Shown piece by piece: positions 16,696 to 24,940 of a stretch of DNA of 40,330 nucleotides. The notes beneath the pieces are model-generated. The model was not told the DNA's origin. It was given only the letters and a program-made list of their open reading frames with translations, and searched no databases. Source of the stretch: Actinomycetota bacterium (GTDB lineage Bacteria; Actinomycetota; Humimicrobiia; Humimicrobiales; Humimicrobiaceae); assembly GCA_018400395.1 (NCBI GenBank), contig JAGYMN010000002.1, positions 1 to 40,330 of the forward strand. Reading direction: 5' to 3'. The position numbers were made by a program, and so were the translations under genes. Every line of letters starts with the position of its first letter. Position 1 is the stretch's first letter.

Positions 16696-17667
16696 GTGGA
16701 TTTGAATACCCTTATATATGACAAGAATCAAAATTCCCTGGTAAAAAAATTCAGGCAATCCGATATACCTTCCTATATAAGAAACCCGGATTACCTTCTC
16801 TGGATAGATATAGAGACCCCGAGCAAGACCGACATGCAATTCTTGCTTGATAACTTTCATTTCCACCCTCTGGACATAGAAGACTGCCTTAGCATCATCG
16901 AACGTCCAAAACTTGATGAATATGATGATTATTTCTTTCTGGTACTCCATGTTCCCTTATTTATCAAACAGACAAGGAGGCTCACGCCGTTTACTGTCAA
17001 CATCTTTATAGGCAACAACTTCATAGTTACGGTGCACCAGGGTTCCTGCAAACCAATACAGATGACCTACGATAATCTGGTTGAAGATCACGGAATCCTT
17101 TCAAAGGGTTCCGGATATTTGCTGCACAGGGTGCTTGATGCCCTAATAGATTACAATTTTCCAATTCTTAACAAGATATACCGCAATATACAGGATGTAG
17201 AAGATAATATCTTTAAAAAACCCTCTACCAAAAATGTAAGGACAATTCTACTTATCAGGACCAACATACTGACATTCAGAAATATTGTATTTCCCCAGAG
17301 AAAACTCCTTAAGACCCTGGAGATAAAAGACATGGATTTCCTCATAGGTGCACTCGAGGTTTACTTCAGCGACCTTGTAGACCATATTGAAAAAATATGG
17401 GACACGCTTGAGAATTACAAAGAGCTTGTCGAGGGCGTCCATGATGCCCATCAGTCTCTCCTCTCAAACAAAATAAACGATATAATGCGGATACTTACAA
17501 TCTTTTCCGTGGTGATACTTCCGCTTACCCTCATAAGCGGCATATACGGAATGAACCTCGGGCTCCCTCTGGGCAGTTCGCCCTGGGCCTTCACAATAAT
17601 ACTTCTTGCCATGCTTACAATATCAATAGGCATGCTGGTTTATTTTAAATTCAAGGACTGGATATAA
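16696..17667 (+). CDS. corA: CorA-family magnesium/divalent cation transporter
   Basis: This 323-residue protein has a long cytoplasmic alpha/beta-helical N-terminal domain and two C-terminal membrane helices. The first helix ends in the signature YGMN (Gly285-Met286-Asn287), and the protein ends in FKFKDWI, as expected for CorA, a pentameric Mg2+ (also Co2+, Ni2+) channel. Two starts are possible: GTG at 16696 or TTG at 16702. AGAAGG at 16691-16696 is five bases from the TTG, which therefore looks better placed. It is monocistronic and converges with the lipoprotein gene. Zn2+-exporting ZntB-like behaviour cannot be excluded from sequence. Confidence 0.9.
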   Translation: MDLNTLIYDKNQNSLVKKFRQSDIPSYIRNPDYLLWIDIETPSKTDMQFLLDNFHFHPLDIEDCLSIIERPKLDEYDDYFFLVLHVPLFIKQTRRLTPFTVNIFIGNNFIVTVHQGSCKPIQMTYDNLVEDHGILSKGSGYLLHRVLDALIDYNFPILNKIYRNIQDVEDNIFKKPSTKNVRTILLIRTNILTFRNIVFPQRKLLKTLEIKDMDFLIGALEVYFSDLVDHIEKIWDTLENYKELVEGVHDAHQSLLSNKINDIMRILTIFSVVILPLTLISGIYGMNLGLPLGSSPWAFTIILLAMLTISIGMLVYFKFKDWI

Positions 17668-17675
17668 AACACGTT

Positions 17676-18461
17676 TTAAGCTGGTACCTTTATCTCGTCT
17701 TCAAAAAAAACCTCGAACCTGTAATGCGTGAACTCCTTAAGATACTGGTCCATAAGCAGACTAAGCTCAAATTCCTGCTCTTCCATGGGCATCATCCTCT
17801 CCCTTGAAAGATAGCATTGCTTTACGAATACGACCCTGTCTCTTCTGTCATAAAATGTGCAAAGCAGCTTCAAGCCTTTTATTTGACCCCTGCCAATATT
17901 TATTACCCTGCCTTCTACTACCATCCTATCATCATCGTAAAAGTAATTTTCAACCTCTACTATCGGGTTGCCTTCAAGGCTTTTATTATATTCACTATAG
18001 TTTACTCCGGTCCTGATCGCATAAAGGTCTATGTACCTTTCTTTTTCCGTAAAATAATAATGGAACGGATATCTTGCTTTCCTCCTCAGGTAATTTACCG
18101 ATGCAGGTATTGTAGAAGAACATATTTGATTTCCTTCCCTATCCAGGAAATCCAGCGTTATCTCCAGATCTGTTTTTAAATTACCTGAAGTATTCTCAAC
18201 CTCGCCAAAAAACACGAGTTCTCCGAATATATCCAGGTATGCATTGCAGTTTTTTACCTCGATCCCTATGCTTGAAGTATTTTTAATTAATATATTCTCA
18301 TAATCAAAAAGATAAAGGCTGCCCTGGCTATCAGGGGCTGCCTCCTGGTCGGAAACGCTGCTGCTCCCCTGACTGCATGAGAGCGAGGTTATTAAGGCAG
18401 ATGAAACAATAAAAAATATAATAAATTTTATAACTTTTTTAACGAGACTAGCACTCATCAT
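17676..18461 (-). CDS. Predicted lipoprotein/secreted protein with two FxLYD-like domains
   Basis: This 261-residue protein starts with a basic segment, a hydrophobic stretch and SLSCSQGSSS, a borderline lipobox. Two beta-rich repeats follow: one around 75-130 (LVFFGEVENTSGNLKTDLEITLDFLDREG) and one around 170-235 (MVVEGRVINIGRGQIKGLKLLCTFYDRRD). The pattern of strand, GxVxNxG and xLxxTFYDxxG resembles FxLYD domains of extracytoplasmic proteins of unknown function. The start overlaps the end of panD by 14 bases, so it is translationally linked to the pantothenate genes, although no functional tie is evident. Confidence 0.65.
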   Translation of the reverse strand: MMSASLVKKVIKFIIFFIVSSALITSLSCSQGSSSVSDQEAAPDSQGSLYLFDYENILIKNTSSIGIEVKNCNAYLDIFGELVFFGEVENTSGNLKTDLEITLDFLDREGNQICSSTIPASVNYLRRKARYPFHYYFTEKERYIDLYAIRTGVNYSEYNKSLEGNPIVEVENYFYDDDRMVVEGRVINIGRGQIKGLKLLCTFYDRRDRVVFVKQCYLSRERMMPMEEQEFELSLLMDQYLKEFTHYRFEVFFEDEIKVPA

Positions 18462-18831
18462 TTTTTTCTACATGGTCCATCTCGCCGGTTATCCGGTTTC
18501 TTTCATCCACAAAGACTATTCGTGGTTTAAACGCCTCTGCTTTATTTTCGTCAATTAGCGTAAAAGACATTATAATCACCTTATCACCCGCTGTCACCTT
18601 CCTTGCAGCAGCACCGTTCAGGCATATTTCTCCGCTTCCATATTTGCCTTTTATTACGTAAGTCTCAAGCCTTTCACCATTTTCGATATCTACTACAAGA
18701 ACCTTCTCATAGGGTAGTATTTTAGCGTGTTCAATAAGCTCCCCATCTATGGTTATGCTTCCCTCATAATGTATGTTTGCTCCCGTAACTGTGGCTCTGT
18801 GGATCTTACTCTTTAATATATATAAAAACAA
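18448..18831 (-). CDS. panD: Aspartate 1-decarboxylase
   Basis: This 127-residue protein converts L-aspartate to beta-alanine for pantothenate synthesis. The self-cleavage site is visible as YEGSITID, with cleavage expected between Gly24 and Ser25 to make the pyruvoyl group. Other family markers are KSKIHRATVTGANI at the N terminus, NGERLETYVI and LNGAAARKV-x-GD. The start is TTG with AGGAAAGGGG upstream. It lies 30 bases after panC in the same operon and overlaps the downstream lipoprotein gene. Confidence 0.95.
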   Translation of the reverse strand: MFLYILKSKIHRATVTGANIHYEGSITIDGELIEHAKILPYEKVLVVDIENGERLETYVIKGKYGSGEICLNGAAARKVTAGDKVIIMSFTLIDENKAEAFKPRIVFVDERNRITGEMDHVEKNDEC

Positions 18832-18861
18832 GCCGTAACCCCTTTCCTATTTAAACTAAAA

Positions 18862-19737
18862 TTAGATATCTATCTGCCGCTGCTTTCCTTTTTCTATTAC
18901 TATATTGTCTATTAACCTTGTATTTCCAATCCATACAGCAGTAGCTACCAGGATATCTTTGCTCCCCTTATCCCTGATTTCTTCAAGGGTCTCTGCGTCC
19001 CTTATGTCAAAGTAGTCTATTCTTTTTATATATTTGCTTCCCCGCAGGTTTTTTATTGCTTTTCTTCTTAATTTATCCAAATCGCTGTTTTCCGATACAA
19101 TGCCGCTGCCCACAATCTTTAGACTTTCATATATTATCCCTGCATTATGCCTTTCTTCATTATCAAGATACCTGTTTCTGGAGCTTATCGCCAGCCCGTC
19201 TTTCTCCCTTATAGTCGGGCAGCCTATTATCTCCATATCAATGTTCAGGTCAGATACCATCTTTTTTATAATAACAAGCTGCTGGTAATCCTTCCTGCCA
19301 AAAAATGCCTTCTGCGCAGTTATTATATTAAAGAGCTTCAGTACTATTGTTGCAACTCCTCTAAAATGCCCCGGCCTGAACCTGCCGCACATTATTTTGG
19401 ATAGCCCCTCTATTTCTACATATGTGCTGTGCCGGTCCCGGTACATCTCTTCGGCCGCAGGCCTGAAAATATAATCTACACCACCCTCTTCAGAAAGCTT
19501 CTCGTCCCTGCGGGAGTCCCTGGGATATTTTTTAAAATCTTCATTCGGTCCGAACTGTGAAGGATTAACAAAAATAGATACAATTACCCTTTCGCACTCC
19601 TTTTTTGCCAGCCGGATAAGGCTCATGTGCCCTTCATGCAGGTATCCCATTGTCGGCACAAGCCCGATTGAAACACCTTTTTTTATCAGGGCGCCTGCCT
19701 CTTCGCGGCAGTCATCTATTTTATTAATTATTTTCAT
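18862..19737 (-). CDS. panC: Pantothenate synthetase
   Basis: This 291-residue enzyme ligates pantoate and beta-alanine using ATP, via a pantoyl-adenylate. The nucleotidyltransferase motif PTMGYLHEGHMSLI (28-41) contains His34 and His37. FVNPSQFGPNEDFKKYPR, GHFRGVATIVLKLFN, FGRKDYQQL and the KMSKS-like AISSRNRYL follow in the standard order, and length is typical. It sits between the DUF2520 dehydrogenase gene and panD. A ribosome-binding site is not obvious. panB is not in the window. Confidence 0.96.
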   Translation of the reverse strand: MKIINKIDDCREEAGALIKKGVSIGLVPTMGYLHEGHMSLIRLAKKECERVIVSIFVNPSQFGPNEDFKKYPRDSRRDEKLSEEGGVDYIFRPAAEEMYRDRHSTYVEIEGLSKIMCGRFRPGHFRGVATIVLKLFNIITAQKAFFGRKDYQQLVIIKKMVSDLNIDMEIIGCPTIREKDGLAISSRNRYLDNEERHNAGIIYESLKIVGSGIVSENSDLDKLRRKAIKNLRGSKYIKRIDYFDIRDAETLEEIRDKGSKDILVATAVWIGNTRLIDNIVIEKGKQRQIDI

Positions 19738-19769
19738 TATCAGCTATTATTAAATATTTAATCTTCTTG

Positions 19770-20681
19770 TCACTTCCCTGTTAAAATATCCTGCATCTTC
19801 TGGTAAGTTTCCCCGTCTATCCAGCCGTTCTCTCTGGCAATAAATGCTGTCCTAAGCCCCATAATCCTGTATATCTGGACATCTTTATCCGACATAATAT
19901 TTTTTAATAACCTCAGATGCTCTTCTAAAGTACGGTTATCGCCCCTTGCTATTGGACCTGTCAGGGATTTTTTTGTTCCAAGATTTTTTATGTTTTTTAT
20001 AGTTCCTTCAGCAAGTTTTGTAAGGCCTTTTATTGCATCTTCACTTCTTATTCCAATTTTTTCATTCATATAAACCGCACAATCCATAAGCGTCACGATA
20101 TAATTTGACGCCATGCATGCTGCTGCATGGTAAACAGGCTTTTTGTCGTCATCAATAAAAATACTTTCTCCTTTTAAGGCCCCTACAAGGATCCCTGTTG
20201 CTTCCCTGCCTTCCCTGTCTGTATAGGTTACCCCGTACTCTGTGTTCTCTATTGTTTCTATGGCCTGCTGTGTAGAAGCAAAGGATTTCAGGGGATGCAT
20301 CGACGCAATATGGTCACCTATTTTTGCCGCAACCTCTATTTCTTTAAGTGATTTTGCCCCGCTGAAGTGTATTACCACCCTTTCTTTCTTATGGTTTTTA
20401 ATGCTTTTATATATTGTTTCACAGGTTTTAGATATTAAATCATCTGGTGTACAAATAAAAATACAGTTTGCTTCTCTTACGGCTTCATTATTATTAAGTG
20501 TAAAAAGTATGCCCCTTCCATGCCTCCCCATAACTTCTTTTACTTTGCTTAAAGTACTATCTGTTCTTGCGGTTATTGCTGCTATTTTTATGTTATTAAT
20601 TTTTTTTGAAGCGATATAAAACCCCAGAGCGGTTCCCAGCCGTCCAGCTCCAATTATAGCTATATTAAGATTCCTCTTCAC
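19770..20681 (-). CDS. Rossmann-fold/DUF2520 dehydrogenase, candidate ketopantoate reductase
   Basis: The protein is about 303 residues, with an N-terminal NAD(P)-binding Rossmann fold (IAIIGAGRLGTALG, then IFICTPDD) and a C-terminal helical DUF2520 domain (HPLKSF, YHAAACMASNYIVTL, LTGPIARGD). It resembles the 6-phosphogluconate-dehydrogenase-like superfamily that includes ketopantoate reductase PanE. Its place directly before panC and panD suggests it makes pantoate from ketopantoate. That substrate is inference from context. The GTG at 20681 is preferred because AGGAAAG lies eight bases before it; a TTG at 20714, just past the dnaN stop, lacks a ribosome-binding site. Confidence 0.8.
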   Translation of the reverse strand: MKRNLNIAIIGAGRLGTALGFYIASKKINNIKIAAITARTDSTLSKVKEVMGRHGRGILFTLNNNEAVREANCIFICTPDDLISKTCETIYKSIKNHKKERVVIHFSGAKSLKEIEVAAKIGDHIASMHPLKSFASTQQAIETIENTEYGVTYTDREGREATGILVGALKGESIFIDDDKKPVYHAAACMASNYIVTLMDCAVYMNEKIGIRSEDAIKGLTKLAEGTIKNIKNLGTKKSLTGPIARGDNRTLEEHLRLLKNIMSDKDVQIYRIMGLRTAFIARENGWIDGETYQKMQDILTGK

Positions 20682-20717
20682 TTTAAGATCTTTCCTGGCA
20701 GGGAGATTATTCAAATG

Positions 20718-21827
20718 TCATGATATCCTTATTGGCATGAGAAGGTATGTGGAGTTCTCGTCCCCTTCCGGTTTAATCAGCATTGGTTTAAGAGGGTCTT
20801 CAATAGACAGTATTATATTCTTGCTATCCATCATTGTTATTCCATCCATCAAATAGTAAGGATTAAATGCTGTTTCGAGCCTTTCCTCCCCGTATGCGAC
20901 TTCAAAGCTTTCGTTTGAGCTCCCAATCTCTTTTATATCCATTGCAGCTGTCATTTTCCCTTTATCAATTACTATCCTTACGGGTATATTGTCCTGAGAT
21001 ATTGAAGAGATCCGCCTTACTACGTCAAGCATTTTTTCTTTCTCTATCAATATATTATGCTTTACTTTTTCAGGTATTAGTTTTTTATATTCCGGATATT
21101 TACCGGAAAGAAGTCTGGATATTATGACATTTTTTGCCTCACCGTTTTCTTTTAAATAAAAAATAACCTGTTTTTCTTCAAGCATGATTTCCAGGCTCTT
21201 GTTTTTAAAGCCATCTTTGGTTATCCCCTCAAGGACCCTGGAAGGCACAACTATTCTTATTTCATCAAGCCTGTTTTCTAAATCTTTTCTTACAAGAGCC
21301 AGCCTGTAGCTGTCTGTTGCTACAAGTGTCAGCTTATTATCTACTATTTCCATAAGCATGCCTGTCAGGATAGCCCTGCTCTCGTCCTGTGATACTGCCC
21401 TCTGTACTTTTAGGACAATACCGGCAAATTCTTCTAAATCAATCTTTATTGGTTTCTGTTCTTTTATTTCAGGAAACGACGGAAAATCCTCCAGCGAGAG
21501 TGTGTTCAGGCTAAAAAAAGCATTGTCCCCTGTTATCTGAAGCTGGTTTGTTTCTTTATTTAGTTCTATTTTTATTTTTGTTTCTTTCAGGCTTTTAAGG
21601 ATGTTTATTAATATCTTTGCCGGTACCACAGCCTTTCCTGTTTCTTCTATCTTTGCATCCATAGAGCTTTTAATGCTTGTTTCAAGATCTGTGCTAAAAA
21701 CTGTTAATTTTTCTTCTGCCTCTAAAAGCAGGCCGTTCAGGATAAAAGTAGAGGTTCTGGGATTTATTGCCCTGCTTGAAAAGGACACCAGGTCTAAAAG
21801 TTCCCCTCGTGTTGTTTGGAGTTTCAT
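20718..21827 (-). CDS. dnaN: DNA polymerase III beta subunit (sliding clamp)
   Basis: This 369-residue protein has the three-domain clamp fold length. It opens with MKLQTTRGELLDLVSFSSRAI and ends with the clamp's hallmark YLLMPIRIS. Internal landmarks are the VSQDESRAILTGMLMEI and LTLVATDSYRLALVRK segments. It forms the dimeric ring that tethers polymerase III. GAGGT precedes the ATG. It lies downstream of dnaA across a 298-base origin-like spacer and starts an operon that runs into the pantothenate genes. Confidence 0.97.
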   Translation of the reverse strand: MKLQTTRGELLDLVSFSSRAINPRTSTFILNGLLLEAEEKLTVFSTDLETSIKSSMDAKIEETGKAVVPAKILINILKSLKETKIKIELNKETNQLQITGDNAFFSLNTLSLEDFPSFPEIKEQKPIKIDLEEFAGIVLKVQRAVSQDESRAILTGMLMEIVDNKLTLVATDSYRLALVRKDLENRLDEIRIVVPSRVLEGITKDGFKNKSLEIMLEEKQVIFYLKENGEAKNVIISRLLSGKYPEYKKLIPEKVKHNILIEKEKMLDVVRRISSISQDNIPVRIVIDKGKMTAAMDIKEIGSSNESFEVAYGEERLETAFNPYYLMDGITMMDSKNIILSIEDPLKPMLIKPEGDENSTYLLMPIRIS

Positions 21828-22125
21828 CTGTACCTCTTTTTAAAAGTATTCAATAAAATATAGAACTTATTCTATTATATATAATGTTTTATTTAAATAG
21901 TTAGTAGTAATCATAACGCTGTTTAAAGTGTTTAAAACCCATAAAATACCACACCATTATAATAAGAGGTTGTTGATAAGCAAAACAAACGCTGTTTATA
22001 AAAACAGCAAGATTAAACAATTTAGAAAAAACAAAAATAAAACCATATTTATAAACAGCCCCTGACAAAAAATGTTAGTGAAAAAACAATGATATAAACA
22101 GGGTTTTAAACAGGCAACACGGGAC
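21828..22125. other. oriC: Putative oriC segment between dnaA and dnaN
   Basis: This AT-rich 298-base spacer contains seven nonamers fitting or one step from TTWTNAACA. On the minus strand they lie at 21920-21928, 21929-21937, 21971-21979 and 21993-22001; on the plus strand at 22049-22057, 22092-22100 and 22104-22112. They differ from the canonical TTWTNCACA at the same position (C to A). Several are flanked by GC to give GCTGTTTATAA/TTATAAACAGC, and 21991-22008 is an inverted repeat. Clustering next to dnaA and the strand switch nearby support origin function or DnaA autoregulation. Confidence 0.6.
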
Positions 22126-23484
22126 TCACAGGTTTTTTTTGATTTTATTTGTGATCTCCTGTATCTGCATATAGACTTCCCTGTCTTTTGTGATAAGATC
22201 TGCTATTTTTGAAACTGCATATATAACAGTTGTATGGTCCCTGCCGCCGATAGCCCTTCCTATTTGTGGAAGCGAGCTGCTTGTAAGCTCACGGGCAAGA
22301 AACATCGAAAGCTGCCGGGCATGGGAAATAAATTTGTTTCTTTTTGAGCTTAAAATATCATTTACGGGGATAGAAAAAAATCTTGATACTTCTTTAATTA
22401 TGTTTTGTATGCTGATTTTTTGCTCCCTATCATCAAACAAAACATCTTTTAATGTGTTTTTTGCCATATCAAGATCCGGTTTAGAGTCCGTAAGCGATGA
22501 GAAAGCAACCACCCTAGTAAGGGCACCTTCAAGCTCTCTTATGTTTGAAGTGATCTTCTCTGCTATAAGCCCGAGTATATCATCGGAAACCCCCATCCTC
22601 TCTCTTTCAGAGTATTTTTTAAGTATTGCCATCCTTGTTTCAAGGTCCGGCGGCTTGATGTCGGTAACAAGACCCCATTCAAACCTTGACCTGAGCCTCT
22701 CTTCCAGTGTAGTTATGCTTCTGGGCGGACGGTCGCTGGAAAGCACGATCTGCCGGTTGGTATCATGAAGTGTGTTAAAAGTATGAAAGAATTCCTCCTG
22801 GCTTGCCTCTTTCTCCTCCAGGAATTGAATATCGTCTACAAGCAGTATGTCATTATTTCTATAACTTTCTTTAAAAGCTATTATGTTCTTGTAGCGAAGC
22901 GCATTTATGAAGTCGTTTAAAAACTTTTCAGCAGAGACATATTTTACGGTGAGTTCCGGGAATAGCTGCCTGGTGTATTGTCCTATCGCGTGTAGCAGAT
23001 GGGTCTTACCCAGGCCGACTCCGCCGTAAATAAATAATGGATTATATGTCTTTCCGGGATTTTCACTTACAGCAAGGGCCGCGGTACAGGCGAAGCGGTT
23101 TCCGCTACCGACCACGAAGGTGTCGAAACTGTATTTTGTGTTGAATGCGGAAACATCAGGGGAACGGGTGTTTTTTGTTGCAAACTCGTCAGGATATTCT
23201 GGCTCTGAAGAATTCAGGGGGCCGTATGAATCACTGGGGCTTGTAATAATATTAACCGAAAAACTGCCGTCCGTGAATTTTCTGGTGGAATTGTTTAAAA
23301 GGCTGAGATATCTGGACTCAAGCCACTCCTTTGCAAAATCACTATTGACAGAAACGGTAAGGGTGTTTTTTTTTAAATCAATAGGGACAATGGCTTCAAA
23401 CCATGTTTTATAAGTTGGCAGGTTAATGTTGTTTTTAATATCTGAAAGGATATTTTTCCAGACGTTGTTTACCTCTCCATCCAT
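22126..23484 (-). CDS. dnaA: Chromosomal replication initiator protein DnaA
   Basis: The protein is about 452 residues with all four DnaA domains: an N-terminal KH-like domain (W..W.....P), a variable linker near 80-115, the AAA+ domain with Walker A GGVGLGKTH and Walker B ILLVDDIQFL, and domain IV with the DNA-binding signature GGRDHTTVIYAVSKI. It melts oriC in its ATP form and loads the helicase. Start is ATG at 23484 or TTG at 23493; neither has a strong ribosome-binding site. The preceding ATPase/winged-helix gene stops at 23496, so translation may be coupled. Confidence 0.98.
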   Translation of the reverse strand: MDGEVNNVWKNILSDIKNNINLPTYKTWFEAIVPIDLKKNTLTVSVNSDFAKEWLESRYLSLLNNSTRKFTDGSFSVNIITSPSDSYGPLNSSEPEYPDEFATKNTRSPDVSAFNTKYSFDTFVVGSGNRFACTAALAVSENPGKTYNPLFIYGGVGLGKTHLLHAIGQYTRQLFPELTVKYVSAEKFLNDFINALRYKNIIAFKESYRNNDILLVDDIQFLEEKEASQEEFFHTFNTLHDTNRQIVLSSDRPPRSITTLEERLRSRFEWGLVTDIKPPDLETRMAILKKYSERERMGVSDDILGLIAEKITSNIRELEGALTRVVAFSSLTDSKPDLDMAKNTLKDVLFDDREQKISIQNIIKEVSRFFSIPVNDILSSKRNKFISHARQLSMFLARELTSSSLPQIGRAIGGRDHTTVIYAVSKIADLITKDREVYMQIQEITNKIKKNL

Positions 23485-23495
23485 ATAAGACAATA

Positions 23496-24335
23496 TTAAA
23501 GATTATTTGAATAATATTCAAGATATTTTAGGCCTTTTTTGGACAATTTTCTTTTACCTGTGCCGTCCGGGTAAAGGAGTTTGTTCTTCTCAAGAAAAAC
23601 AAGTTCACGGTATGAAGTGGATAAGCTGAAGCCGAGCTCCTCTGCTATTGTAGAGGGGCCAGCTTTTTCAAGCTCCAATATTAGAAATAATATTTTTTTC
23701 TGTCTTTTCGTAAGTATGTTTCTATGCAGGTCATCAAAAACACTTTCAGGTGCTTTTGATTCTACTTCATCAGTATCCCGTTTTTGCTCACCAGAATTAT
23801 GTGGAGGGGATTTTGCAGAGGGATCCCTGCCGGGATCTAATTTTAAGGATATTACAGTCCCCTTTTTTATATTATCAGAGATATCTATGGTCCCGCCAGA
23901 GAAAGTTATTGTTTCTTTTACAATAGGAAGTCCTGACCCTACCCCGCGGATATATTTTTTCATACTGGATGTAGCGGAGGTGTAGCCCGGAAGAAAAGCT
24001 TTCTCAATATCACCGATTCCGGGTCCCTGATCCGATACAAGTATGTGATTACCTTCGGACATTATTGTTATTACTATTTCCCTGAAGTCAGCATGTATAA
24101 GGTTTTCAATGACCTCCCTTATAATAGTATAAGGGATTTTACCCCCCATATCGTGTGAGTATGAATAAACCTTTTGTGAAGTATCGTTTATCAGGTCCCC
24201 TATGTTAACATATGAATTTCCGATAACCCTTGGAATGCTCTGCATATTGTCGTATAGCGCTATGTTTACACTGATGGATAAATTGCCGCCTTCTTCATTG
24301 CGGCCCGAATTTTCGCCGAAGGAGTTGCTGTCCAT
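23496..24335 (-). CDS. GHKL-type ATPase fused to a winged-helix domain, unknown function
   Basis: This 279-residue protein has a histidine-kinase/anti-sigma-like ATP-binding domain and a C-terminal DNA-binding-like domain. The ATPase motifs are the N box with Glu74 and Asn78 (REVIENLIHADF), G1 DQGPGIG (102-108) and G2 GVGSGLPIVKE (131-141), closed by GGTIDI and GTVISLKL. There is no dimerisation/His-phosphoacceptor domain, sensor or membrane segment. After a charged linker (about 175-205), residues 208-275 look like a winged helix (LTKRQKKILFLILELEKAGPS, then IAEELGFSLSTSYRELVFLE). ATG at 24335 is chosen for the GGTGG eight bases upstream. It directly precedes dnaA in what appears to be one operon, pointing to a role around replication initiation, but I do not recognise a characterised homolog. 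Confidence 0.75.
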   Translation of the reverse strand: MDSNSFGENSGRNEEGGNLSISVNIALYDNMQSIPRVIGNSYVNIGDLINDTSQKVYSYSHDMGGKIPYTIIREVIENLIHADFREIVITIMSEGNHILVSDQGPGIGDIEKAFLPGYTSATSSMKKYIRGVGSGLPIVKETITFSGGTIDISDNIKKGTVISLKLDPGRDPSAKSPPHNSGEQKRDTDEVESKAPESVFDDLHRNILTKRQKKILFLILELEKAGPSTIAEELGFSLSTSYRELVFLEKNKLLYPDGTGKRKLSKKGLKYLEYYSNNL

Positions 24336-24551
24336 AGATATTACCACCAATATTAAATATAATTATTTAATATAGACTAAAAGTATTTGTAGTATTATTG
24401 GTTTTTTCATGTTTCCTGTGTTCAAAAAGTTATCAACAGACAAATGATAATATTTTAATGTTAAAAAAGCTACTATTTTATGCAGGAAGGTAATTATTTT
24501 AACATCGTATTGGAATATTAAATGGTGGGGTTTTTTATGTTATTAACATAT

Positions 24552-24571
24552 TTTTCCACAATTGTGGAAAA
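24552..24571. promoter_or_regulatory. Perfect 20-bp palindrome of two DnaA-box-like halves
   Basis: TTTTCCACAATTGTGGAAAA is a perfect palindrome. Each half, TTTTCCACA, fits the DnaA-box consensus TTWTNCACA exactly; the two boxes face each other with a 2-bp gap. It could bind DnaA, or be the operator of another dimeric regulator such as the nearby winged-helix protein. Confidence 0.6.
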
Positions 24572-24703
24572 CTTGTTTGAAAAATATGATAAATACTGAA
24601 AAGTTCCACCATAACTAAAAATTGACCAAAATCACCTTTTCAAATAACATAATTTTCTGGAACAGATGTTTGATTTACTCTTTATAACAAGTCTTTGATG
24701 TCC

Positions 24704-24732
24704 TTGATATATATGAAATTAGATTGTATAAT
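24704..24732 (+). promoter_or_regulatory. Strong sigma-70-type promoter of the rpmH operon
   Basis: TTGATA (24704-24709), a 17-base spacer and a perfect TATAAT (24727-24732) lie about 50 bases before the rpmH ATG. This is one of the two best promoter matches in the window. Confidence 0.75.
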
Positions 24733-24783
24733 CAACTACTTAACGAAATCAATGGATAAATTAGAGATAGAGGGCTGTTTTTA

Positions 24784-24918
24784 ATGAAAAGGACTTATCA
24801 ACCCAATGTAAGAAAAAGAAAAAAAAATCACGGCTTTCGGGCAAGAATGAAAACAAAGGCCGGAAGAAACATAATAGCTAACAGGAGAAGAAAGAATAGA
24901 AAATCACTTACTGCATAG
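24784..24918 (+). CDS. rpmH: Ribosomal protein bL34
   Basis: This 44-residue, highly basic protein opens MKRTYQPNVRKRKKNHGFRA and continues RMKTKAGRNI, then ends RRRKNRKSLTA; it is a complete match to bL34 of the large ribosomal subunit. It is first in the rightward rpmH-rnpA-yidD-yidC-khpB operon. An in-frame start at 24784 directly follows the leader, and rnpA begins 22 bases after the stop codon. Confidence 0.97.
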   Translation: MKRTYQPNVRKRKKNHGFRARMKTKAGRNIIANRRRKNRKSLTA

Positions 24919-24940
24919 GTGCACAGGAGGAAAAAAATAC

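Larger units (their letters stand above)
24336..24783. other. Intergenic spacer between the dnaA operon and rpmH, possible second origin element
   Basis: About 430 bases without a gene, strongly AT-rich, at the point where gene direction switches. It contains a DnaA-box-like TTATCAACA at 24430-24438, the palindrome at 24552-24571, and a promoter for rpmH at 24704-24732. A bipartite origin flanking dnaA, as known in Bacillus subtilis, would fit but is inference. Confidence 0.5.
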
